Source: Pseudomonas asplenii (lineage in GTDB: Bacteria > Pseudomonadota > Gammaproteobacteria > Pseudomonadales > Pseudomonadaceae). Taken from it: DNA of 64,000 bases. Position 1 is the first letter of the stretch. Every line of letters begins with the position of its first letter. The stretch spans positions 6,014,001 to 6,078,000 of the forward strand of contig NZ_LT629777.1 of the NCBI RefSeq assembly GCF_900105475.1, given 5' to 3'. The position numbers were made by a program, and so were the translations under genes. Below are positions 57,370-64,000 of the stretch, piece by piece. The notes under the pieces are model-generated. The model searched no databases. It saw only the letters and a program-made list of their open reading frames with translations, and was not told the origin of the DNA.

Positions 57370-57921
57370 ATGACTCCCGATCGCCTGTCCCAACACAGCC
57401 GCTGCCTGGCTCACGCCACCCTGCTGCTGATTCTTGCCATGCTGCTGGTCAATATCGCCTGCTGGTTCTACCCCAGCCTGGTCAGCGATTACGACATCGG
57501 GTTCAACCTGGGCTTGCTGGCCACCCGCTACAACACCAGCGTGGCGGATATGCCCGCCTGGCAGGTAGCCGGCTGCATTGTGCTGTCGAGCCTGCCGTTG
57601 CTGGTGCTCGCCTGGGGGCTGCTGGCTCTGCGCCGGCTATTCCAGGCCTATGCCCGGGGCGACTACTTCTCAGCGAACACCGCCGGGTATCTGGGCAGGG
57701 TCGGCAAGAGTGTTGCCCTCTGGGTAGTGACCAGCGTGCTGCTGGAGCCGGCCCTGAGTGTGTGGATGACCTTTCTATTGCCCGCCGGGCAGCGCATGCT
57801 CAGCCTGGGCTTCAGTTCGGCGCAACTGGTCGCGTTGTTCCTGGCCGCCTCGATCATGCTGATCGCGAAGATTCTCTACACGGCCTGCTCGCTGGCCCGT
57901 GAAAACCAGCAGTTTGTCTAG
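57370..57921 (+). CDS. DUF2975 family membrane protein
   Basis: 183 residues with four hydrophobic segments (ATLLLILAMLLVNIACWFY; VAGCIVLSSLPLLVLAWGLL; VALWVVTSVLLEPALSVWM; QLVALFLAASIMLIAKILY). DUF2975 proteins are almost always paired with a small Xre regulator, as here (9-bp gap). Function unknown. Confidence 0.88.
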   Translation: MTPDRLSQHSRCLAHATLLLILAMLLVNIACWFYPSLVSDYDIGFNLGLLATRYNTSVADMPAWQVAGCIVLSSLPLLVLAWGLLALRRLFQAYARGDYFSANTAGYLGRVGKSVALWVVTSVLLEPALSVWMTFLLPAGQRMLSLGFSSAQLVALFLAASIMLIAKILYTACSLARENQQFV

Positions 57922-57930
57922 GACAGCGCC

Positions 57931-58152
57931 ATGCCGATCGAAATCAGACTCGATGTCATGCTCGCCCGGCGCAAGGTCAAATCCAAGGACCTCGCGGCGG
58001 CCATCGGCATCACCGAACAGAACCTGTCGTTGCTCAAGCAAGGCAAGGTGAAGGGGTTTCGCCTGTCGACCCTGGAAGCGATCTGCGCCTACCTCGACTG
58101 CCAGCCGGGCGACCTGCTCAGCTATACCGACACCGGGCCGACCGAGGGCTGA
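57931..58152 (+). CDS. Small Xre/YozG-like transcriptional regulator
   Basis: 73 residues containing a single HTH (KSKDLAAAIGITEQNLSLLKQGKVKGFRLSTLEAICAYLDCQPGDLL). It is the standard partner of DUF2975 proteins and overlaps no other gene. Likely regulates its own operon. Confidence 0.92.
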   Translation: MPIEIRLDVMLARRKVKSKDLAAAIGITEQNLSLLKQGKVKGFRLSTLEAICAYLDCQPGDLLSYTDTGPTEG

Positions 58153-58160
58153 AGAGAGCC

Positions 58161-58787
58161 TCAGATCAATTGATTGCGCTTGGCGAACTCTGCCAGCGCG
58201 ACCACCGACTTGAGGTTCAACTTGTCGATCAGCCGGGTCTTGTAGGTGCTCACGGTCTTGTCGCTGAGCAGCATCAGTTCGCTGATTTCCTTGTTCTTCA
58301 TGCCCCGGGCAATGTAGCGCAGGATGCTCAACTCGCGATTGCTGAGATTCTCGATCTGCCGCGACTCGGACTCGTTGACGTGGTTGGCCACCCGTCCATG
58401 ATCCTCGAGTCTGGGGAAAAAGCTCTTGTTGAGCATCACCGCTCGCACCGCCAGTTGCAGTTCATCGAGTTCGGCGGTCTTGGACACATAGCCCAGGGCA
58501 CCGGCACGCATGCACCGCTCGGAATAGAACGCCGGCGATTGCTCGGTCAGTACCACGATCCGGCTGGACAGCCCCTGCGCGGTGATACGGGTGATCACCT
58601 CCAGGCCATCCAGCCGGGGAATGTTCAGGTCCATCACGATCAGTTGCGGCTCCAGCTCGCGCGCGCGCTGCACCGCGTCGACGCCGTTATCGGCCTCGGC
58701 CACCACTTCGTAATCGAGTTTCTCCAGCAATATCTTGATGGCCAGGCGAACGAACGGATGGTCATCCACAATCAGTGCTGTACGCAT
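58161..58787 (-). CDS. NarL/LuxR-family response regulator
   Basis: 208 residues. Receiver domain about 1-120 with D8/D9 and the phospho-accepting Asp53 (VMDLNIPRLDG), and a C-terminal LuxR-type HTH (LSNRELSILRYIARGMKNKEISELMLLSDKTVSTYKTRLIDKL). No histidine kinase is adjacent, so it is an orphan regulator in this window. Confidence 0.93.
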   Translation of the reverse strand: MRTALIVDDHPFVRLAIKILLEKLDYEVVAEADNGVDAVQRARELEPQLIVMDLNIPRLDGLEVITRITAQGLSSRIVVLTEQSPAFYSERCMRAGALGYVSKTAELDELQLAVRAVMLNKSFFPRLEDHGRVANHVNESESRQIENLSNRELSILRYIARGMKNKEISELMLLSDKTVSTYKTRLIDKLNLKSVVALAEFAKRNQLI

Positions 58788-59023
58788 CGCAAATCCTTGA
58801 GAAGTACGCCAGCCACTGCTTGAGACGGGAACGTGCTTGCATCGATCGAAAGAGAAAGGAATCCAACGAACTCAAGTGTAGGAAAGTTCTCGGATACTTG
58901 CCTGGGCACAGCCCCCTTGCGACCTCGAGGGGCGACCGGACGGATCGCGCACTTTAGCGGCAGGGTCCGCTCAGATATGTAGGAATAATCCCAAGACTGG
59001 CGTGCCGCAACGGAAGACTTCGT

Positions 59024-59740
59024 TCAATCGGTGGTACTCGGGCTCCAGAACGCCTGCAGCACCCTGCTGGACGTCGACAGACGCGCCACCAGCGCATCCA
59101 GCTCGTCACCATCGATCGAGGTGACGGCCAGGGTTGCCTCGATTTCCACTTCCTCATCATCGAACGGCCGCACCTCGACATCACTGGCCGGGTAGTTGCT
59201 GCGCTCCAGCTCCTTTTCCAGCAGGGACAGCACGATCTTCTGCTCGGTACGCCGGGCCGTCAGATAGAGAATATAGGTGACTTCCGCCGAAACCACGTCC
59301 AGCGGCTGGCGGTTGATATAGTTGACGATCGGTCGCAGCAGGGTGTTGGCCGCCAGGACGAACAACGTACCGAGCAGCGCCTCGAGGATCAGGTCGGCAC
59401 CGGCACAGGCACCCACAGCCGCCGAGGCCCAGAGCGTGGCGGCGGTGTTCAGGCCGCGAACGTTGCCCTCTTCACGCATGATCACGCCGGCGCCGAGAAA
59501 GCCGATGCCGGACACCACGTAGGCAACCACCCGCACCGCGCCCTCGGCACCGCCAAGACGGTTGGCCATATCGACAAAGATCGCCGCCCCGACCGCCACC
59601 AGCACGTTGGTGCGCAGGCCGGCGGTGCGCTGGCGATACTGACGCTCGAAGCCGATCAACCCACCGAGGATGAACGCTGCACCGAGGCTGACCAGGGTAT
59701 CGGTCAGCGAGTCGAGGTTGATGTTGTCCAGAGCCTTCAT
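59024..59740 (-). CDS. MgtC/SapB family protein
   Basis: 238 residues. The membrane domain at 1-150 has the conserved [30 protein letters not shown] and [38 protein letters not shown] motifs. The C-terminal about 80 residues form an ACT-like domain as in Salmonella MgtC. Linked to adaptation to low Mg2+, and it lies beside the Mg2+ P-type ATPase gene on the same strand. Confidence 0.92.
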   Translation of the reverse strand: MKALDNINLDSLTDTLVSLGAAFILGGLIGFERQYRQRTAGLRTNVLVAVGAAIFVDMANRLGGAEGAVRVVAYVVSGIGFLGAGVIMREEGNVRGLNTAATLWASAAVGACAGADLILEALLGTLFVLAANTLLRPIVNYINRQPLDVVSAEVTYILYLTARRTEQKIVLSLLEKELERSNYPASDVEVRPFDDEEVEIEATLAVTSIDGDELDALVARLSTSSRVLQAFWSPSTTD

Positions 59741-59850
59741 CCGTTCACTCCCTTTTCGATGATGGGGTCCAGGGGGCTATCGGGCTGTGGCAGTCACTCC
59801 CCAAAACCCCATGGCACAAATGGCTCACTCACCACAACACGGCACCCACC

Positions 59851-62616
59851 TCACTGCCAGCCGAATCGACGGCAGTAGAAGCCCTTCACCGCCTGCGTCA
59901 GCGCCATGTACGCCAGCAGGATCACCGGCAGGAACACGAAGTACAGCGACGGCAACGCCTGCAACTTGAAGTAATGCGCCAGCGGGCCCATCGGCAGGAA
60001 GATCCCCACCACCATGATGACCAACGTCATGATCATCAGCGGCGTCGCCGCGCGGCTTTGCAGGAACGGAATCTTCGGCGTGCGGATCATGTGCACGATC
60101 AGCGTCTGGGTCAGCAGGCCGACCACGAACCAGCCCGACTGGAACAACGTCTGGTGATCCGGGGTGTTGGCATCAAAGACATACCACATCAAGGCGAACG
60201 TGGTGATGTCAAAGATCGAACTGATCGGCCCGAAGAAGAACATGAAGCGCCCGACATCCGCCGGCTGCCAGCGCTGCGGCTTGCGCAGCAGGTCCTCGTC
60301 GACGTTATCGAACGGGATGGCGATCTGCGAGATGTCGTACAGCAGGTTCTGCACCAGCAGGTGCATCGGCAGCATCGGCAGGAACGGAATGAAGGCGCTG
60401 GCCACCAGCACCGAGAACACGTTGCCGAAGTTCGAGCTGGCGGTCATCTTGATGTACTTGAGCATGTTGGCGAAGGTGCGACGCCCTTCGAGCACGCCCT
60501 CCTCCAGCACCATCAGGCTCTTTTCCAGCAGGATGATGTCGGCCGCTTCCTTGGCGATGTCCACCGCGCTGTCCACCGAAATGCCGATATCGGCGGTACG
60601 CAGGGCCGGTGCGTCATTGATGCCGTCCCCCATGAAACCGACCACATGGCCGTTGGCCTTGAGCAGGCGAACGATACGTTCCTTGTGCGACGGCGTCAGT
60701 TTGGCAAACACGTTGGTGGTCTCGATCGCCTTGGCCAACTGCTTGTCGCTCATGCGCTCGATGTCGTTGCCCATCAACAGGCCCTGCTGCTCCAGACCGA
60801 CCTCGCGACAGATCTTGGCGGTCACCAGCTCGTTGTCGCCGGTCAGCACTTTCACCGCGACGCCGTGTTCAGCCAGCGCACGCAGGGCCGGAGCGGTGCT
60901 TTCCTTGGGCGGGTCGAGGAAGGCCACGTAGCCGATCAGGGTCAGATCCTGTTCGTCGGCCAGGCTGTAGACATCCTCACCGGCTTCCATGGAGCGCGCC
61001 GCGACCGCCACCACCCGCAACCCCTCTTCGTTGAACGTCGCAGTGACCTGGCGAATCCGCGCCAACAGTTCGTCGGTCAGCGGTTCCTCGGCCTCGCCGT
61101 GACGCACCCGGGTGCACACCGACAAGACTTCCTCTACCGCGCCCTTGCAGATCAGCAGGTGTGGATGGTCCTGCTCGACCACCACCACCGACATACGCCG
61201 ACGATTGAAGTCGAACGGGATCTCGTCAACCTTCTGAAACGCGGTACCGACCTGCAACTCACGGTGCACCTCGACATGTTCGAGCACCGCGACGTCCAGC
61301 AGGTTTTTCAGGCCGGTCTGGTAATAGCTGTTGAGGTAGGCCATTTCCAGCACATCCTCGGACTCCTCGCCCCAGACATCGACATGCCGCGCCAGGAAAA
61401 TCCTGTCCTGGGTCAGGGTACCGGTCTTGTCGGTGCACAGCACATCCATCGCGCCGAAGTTCTGGATCGCATCCAGGCGCTTGACGATGACCTTCTTGCG
61501 CGACAGGAACACCGCGCCCTTGGCCAGCGTCGAGGTGACGATCATCGGCAGCATTTCCGGCGTCAGGCCGACGGCGATCGACAGCGCGAACAGCAGCGCC
61601 TCCATCCAGTCGCCCTTGGTGAAGCCGTTGATGAACAGTACCAGTGGCGCCATGACGAACATGAAGCGGATCAGCAGCCAGCTGACTTTGTTCACCCCGT
61701 GCTGGAACGAGGTCGGCGCGCGGTCGGTGGCGCTGACCCGCTGGGCCAGGGCGCCGAAATAGGTGTTGTTGCCGGTGGTCAGCACCACTGCGGTGGCCGC
61801 CCCGGAGACCACGTTGGTGCCCATGAACAGGATGTTGTCCAGATCCAGCGGGTTATTGGCGCTGGGGTCGATCTGACGGACGAATTTCTCCACCGGCATG
61901 GACTCGCCGGTCATCGCCGCCTGGCTGACGAACAGGTCCTTGGCGGTCAGCACCCGGCAGTCGGCGGGAATCATGTCGCCGGCCGAGAGCACGATCAGGT
62001 CGCCCGGCACCAACTGGCGGATCGGCAACTCGATACGCTGGGCACCCTGAACCTGAGCCGAGGCTGCATGGAACTTGCCGAACACCGGGGTGGTGTGTGC
62101 GGCGAAATCCCGGCGCATGACCGTCGCGGTGTTGCTGACCATGGCCTTGAGCGCATCGGCGGCCTTGTTCGACTTGGCTTCCTGCCAGAAACGCAGCAGG
62201 GTCGAGAGCACCACCATGGAGAAGATCACCGTGGCGGCCTTGAGGTCATCGGTCAGCCAGGAAATCAGCGCCAGCAGGGTCAACAGCAGGTTGAAAGGAT
62301 TCTTGTAGCAGTGCCACAAGTGTACCCACCACTTCAGCGGCTGCTCATGCTCGACCTCGTTGAGCCCGAACTTTTCCCGCAACTGTTGGGCCTGGGCTTC
62401 GCTCAAGCCGTCGGCATGGGCGCCAAGGCGCTCCAGCAAGCCCAGGGGGTGATCGTTGGCGGCCGACACCAGGGTCTGCGCCAGGGTGGGCGGAACCTCG
62501 CGGCTGACCGTGGCGTTGGTCAGGCTTTCAAGCAAGGCCAGACGGCGAAAGTGCCGGGCGAAATGCCGGGTCCGCAGGAAACCGGCAAAGAATTCCTTCA
62601 ACAGGGTGAGGTTCAT
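59851..62616 (-). CDS. mgtA: Magnesium-translocating P-type ATPase
   Basis: 921 residues from MNLTLLKEFFAGFLRTRHF, with GGGAG upstream. Type III P-type ATPase with phosphorylated Asp396 in CTDKTGTLTQDR, TGES loop (AAMTGESMPVEKFV), hinge GDGINDAPALRTADIGISVD, and about ten membrane helices, several near the C-terminus. It imports Mg2+. The frame continuing to 62811 upstream is non-homologous. Same strand as the mgtC-like gene, 110 bp away. Confidence 0.95.
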   Translation of the reverse strand: MNLTLLKEFFAGFLRTRHFARHFRRLALLESLTNATVSREVPPTLAQTLVSAANDHPLGLLERLGAHADGLSEAQAQQLREKFGLNEVEHEQPLKWWVHLWHCYKNPFNLLLTLLALISWLTDDLKAATVIFSMVVLSTLLRFWQEAKSNKAADALKAMVSNTATVMRRDFAAHTTPVFGKFHAASAQVQGAQRIELPIRQLVPGDLIVLSAGDMIPADCRVLTAKDLFVSQAAMTGESMPVEKFVRQIDPSANNPLDLDNILFMGTNVVSGAATAVVLTTGNNTYFGALAQRVSATDRAPTSFQHGVNKVSWLLIRFMFVMAPLVLFINGFTKGDWMEALLFALSIAVGLTPEMLPMIVTSTLAKGAVFLSRKKVIVKRLDAIQNFGAMDVLCTDKTGTLTQDRIFLARHVDVWGEESEDVLEMAYLNSYYQTGLKNLLDVAVLEHVEVHRELQVGTAFQKVDEIPFDFNRRRMSVVVVEQDHPHLLICKGAVEEVLSVCTRVRHGEAEEPLTDELLARIRQVTATFNEEGLRVVAVAARSMEAGEDVYSLADEQDLTLIGYVAFLDPPKESTAPALRALAEHGVAVKVLTGDNELVTAKICREVGLEQQGLLMGNDIERMSDKQLAKAIETTNVFAKLTPSHKERIVRLLKANGHVVGFMGDGINDAPALRTADIGISVDSAVDIAKEAADIILLEKSLMVLEEGVLEGRRTFANMLKYIKMTASSNFGNVFSVLVASAFIPFLPMLPMHLLVQNLLYDISQIAIPFDNVDEDLLRKPQRWQPADVGRFMFFFGPISSIFDITTFALMWYVFDANTPDHQTLFQSGWFVVGLLTQTLIVHMIRTPKIPFLQSRAATPLMIMTLVIMVVGIFLPMGPLAHYFKLQALPSLYFVFLPVILLAYMALTQAVKGFYCRRFGWQ

Positions 62617-62807
62617 GGGGCTGACTCCCGCTCCACCGACCCGGCTCCTGCAACGGCAGAAAGACGGTCGACATTGATCGTGCGAGCAGAATCCACATGC
62701 GCGATACCGCCAGCGCGTGCCAGGCCCAATCGGACAGTCACGGTTGGCCGCCAGGCAAAAATGCCAGGCGCGTCGATAGCGTCGCGACAGGCCAGGGGCC
62801 ACATCAC
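62613..62807 (-). CDS. Possible upstream ORF overlapping mgtA
   Basis: 64 codons starting MMWPLACRDAIDAPG. Its stop overlaps the mgtA start in an ATGA, the usual sign of translational coupling. Mg2+ transporter genes in enterobacteria are controlled by proline-rich leader ORFs (mgtL, corL). This one has few prolines and no conserved pattern that I can see, so it may be chance. Confidence 0.3.
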   Translation of the reverse strand: MMWPLACRDAIDAPGIFAWRPTVTVRLGLARAGGIAHVDSARTINVDRLSAVAGAGSVERESAP

Positions 62808-63091
62808 ACACTGTTCAGTGTCGGGAAAAGGGACTTCGCAAGACAGCCGCCAGGGGCTGTGATCGGAATGCCGCTTCTCGCTTTCGGGCGAGACAACGGC
62901 AGGTGGAGGCTGCGCGTTATCTTGCCGAGAATATGCCGGTCATCGGAACCGGCCGACTACTGTCACTCGAACAAGTACCCACATGGGCCTCCGCAATGGA
63001 TGAAAACGCGCGAAGCTTACACTTCGACATTTACAGCGTAAACGGTAACCAGGCGTTTCGCAGGGCTACCGAAAGGTTCTTCAGGCAGGGT
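62808..63091. other. mgtA upstream region, no gene supported
   Basis: About 280 bp between the possible mgtA leader ORF and the sigma factor gene. No convincing coding frame was seen. A fecR-type anti-sigma gene, expected downstream of a FecI gene, is absent here. Confidence 0.5.
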
Positions 63092-63592
63092 TCAGGTTGG
63101 GGAGGACGAACAGCCTTCGCAGTCCCACTGACGCATACGGGAACGGCAGTGTTTCATCGCATTGACGATATGTTTTTCCACCAGGCTGCGGGAGATATTC
63201 AGGCGTTCGGCGATTTCCGGATGCGACAGCCCCTCCAGCTTTCGCAACATGAAACTGTCTCGACACAAAGGCGGCAGCTCAGTCAGGGCACGCTGCAGCA
63301 TGTGCAGGCGCAGGTCGTGGTCCAGTTCGGTTTGCGGCGAAGGACTGAAAAACCGTTCATCGGTATCGAGCACTTCCAGCGACTCGTTCTGGCGCACGGC
63401 ATTGCGCCGATGGTCATCGATCACCAGGTTCATCGCCGTGCGATAGAGAAAGGCCCGCGGCTGTTCGATCGGTGTGTCATGGGAGCGTTCCAGCACCCGC
63501 ACATAGGCATCATGTACCACATCCTCGACAATCTCGCGGTTACCCAGTCTCGCATTGAGGAAACACACCAGTTCGCGGTAGTAGTTTTCCAA
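63092..63592 (-). CDS. ECF sigma factor, FecI/FpvI-like
   Basis: 166 residues if the TTG at 63592 is the start; AGGAG lies five bases upstream, so I chose it over the GTG at 63610. Sigma2 region about 5-70 (LGNREIVEDVVHDAYVRVLERS) and sigma4 about 110-160 (LPPLCRDSFMLRKLEGLSHPEIAERLNISRSLVEKHI). It resembles iron-starvation sigma factors such as FpvI. No fecR/fpvR anti-sigma gene is adjacent. A Fur box sits upstream. It is divergent from the pvdR-like gene. Confidence 0.88.
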   Translation of the reverse strand: MENYYRELVCFLNARLGNREIVEDVVHDAYVRVLERSHDTPIEQPRAFLYRTAMNLVIDDHRRNAVRQNESLEVLDTDERFFSPSPQTELDHDLRLHMLQRALTELPPLCRDSFMLRKLEGLSHPEIAERLNISRSLVEKHIVNAMKHCRSRMRQWDCEGCSSSPT

Positions 63593-63673
63593 TGTGACTC
63601 CTGTTCGCACGCGGGGCGGGGGCCGGTCCTTGCGTCATCGACGATTTCGATGATGGCAGTTTGAGAACGTGTA

Positions 63674-63692
63674 ATTTATAGTAATTCTCATA
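63674..63692. promoter_or_regulatory. Fur box upstream of the FecI-like gene
   Basis: On the minus strand the 19-mer tatgagaattactataaat fits the Fur consensus, 82-100 bp upstream of the sigma gene start. Iron-dependent repression is inferred. Confidence 0.7.
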
Positions 63693-63756
63693 TAGATTTA
63701 AAGTGTTACCGAAGAAAAGACTGCAATGTCTGGAAAAACAGCATCGGACAAAGGCT

Positions 63757-63780
63757 TAAATTCGCCACAGGGCTCCTCGT
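63757..63780 (+). promoter_or_regulatory. PvdS-type iron-starvation box
   Basis: TAAAT (63757-63761) then 16 nt then CGT (63778-63780) matches the PvdS promoter rule TAAAT-N16-CGT. It lies 89 bp upstream of the pvdR-like ATG. Confidence 0.65.
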
Positions 63781-63868
63781 CTAACTGAAAGCTCCCGTGC
63801 TCCTGCCAGCGACCGATATCACACTGTCGCGTGGCCACGGTTCGATCTTCCATCGGCTGGAACCCTGC

Positions 63869-64000
63869 ATGAAACGTCCTCGACGCACCCGACGCGCCCT
63901 GCTTGTCTCACTCTGCCTGATCCCTGTCGTCGCCTTCGCCACCTGGCAGATCCTGCCACCCGGGCGCGACAGCTTCCCCACCGTCACGGTCAGCCGCGGT
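63869..64000 (+). CDS. pvdR: PvdR-like periplasmic adaptor (cut off by the window end)
   Basis: Only the first 44 codons are present: MKRPRRTRRALLVSLCLIPV, a basic N-terminus and hydrophobic anchor, then ILPPGRDSFPTVTVSRG. This is the start of a MacA-type membrane-fusion protein. The PvdS box upstream and the neighbouring FecI-like gene make PvdR of the PvdRT-OpmQ pyoverdine exporter the best call. Incomplete at the 3' end. Confidence 0.7.
   Translation, partial: MKRPRRTRRALLVSLCLIPVVAFATWQILPPGRDSFPTVTVSRG

Noticed and set aside
59974..62862. 962-codon open frame antisense to mgtA
   Set aside because: It mirrors the mgtA coding strand, is histidine/arginine/glutamine-rich with no domains, and is the usual artefact of high-GC third-position bias.

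Overview
The window is a GC-rich chromosomal segment of a fluorescent Pseudomonas, probably of the P. fluorescens group. The evidence is REP-type palindromes, a PrrF sRNA behind a Fur box, a CrcY-type sRNA behind a sigma-54 promoter, the liu (leucine/isovalerate) genes, a bacteriophytochrome pair, and the start of a pvdR-like pyoverdine exporter gene behind a PvdS-type box. No rRNA, tRNA or CRISPR array was seen.

Layout. 0-5.7 kb: GNAT acetyltransferase, xthA, a PstS/OmpA hybrid, and an acyl-CoA dehydrogenase divergent from a LysR regulator. 5.7-18.7 kb: leucine catabolism in two blocks. liuR-mvaB comes first and liuABCD second, each preceded by an ACGT-N2-ACGT palindrome. Between them lie the crcY sRNA gene and a 1,655-residue LRR/NEL-type ubiquitin-ligase-like protein. 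18.8-20.3 kb: an S24-type repressor whose catalytic dyad looks destroyed, a small DUF6124-like protein and prrF. 20.5-31.6 kb: M14 carboxypeptidase, two MFS transporters, a PhyH-like oxygenase, two LysR regulators, an aldehyde dehydrogenase/oxidoreductase operon, an unknown protein, a methyltransferase and a 53-residue DUF2986 protein.

31.6-36 kb is a sensory cluster: bphO-bphP (heme oxygenase plus red-light histidine kinase) next to a histidine kinase whose N-terminus matches the plant ethylene-receptor (ETR1) domain, with all the copper/ethylene-binding residues I can recall. 36-42 kb is an accessory patch with repeats, an STM2901/DUF1493 pair, secreted and unknown proteins, a MITE-like remnant, a glycosyltransferase/coiled-coil pair and a lower-GC overlapping pair that includes a DUF2335 membrane protein.

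42-47.5 kb is a complete sulfide/sulfane-sulfur module: a FisR-type sigma-54 activator divergent from persulfide dioxygenase, sulfide:quinone reductase, a TauE/SafE exporter and two YeeE/YedE half-transporters. Helically phased CTGCCA repeats and a sigma-54-like promoter lie in the divergent gap. 47.4-52.5 kb: MFS, AraC, a 2OG-oxygenase-like protein, an AhpD-like protein and a MocR regulator. 52.5-54.4 kb: a two-gene AAA ATPase plus TOPRIM/DUF4276-like nuclease module, a candidate uncharacterised defence system. 54.7-62.8 kb: an MscS-CNB channel, pirin, DUF2975/Xre, a LuxR response regulator and the magnesium genes mgtC-like and mgtA, with a possible upstream ORF. 63.1-64 kb: an orphan FecI/FpvI-like sigma factor with a Fur box, and the truncated pvdR.
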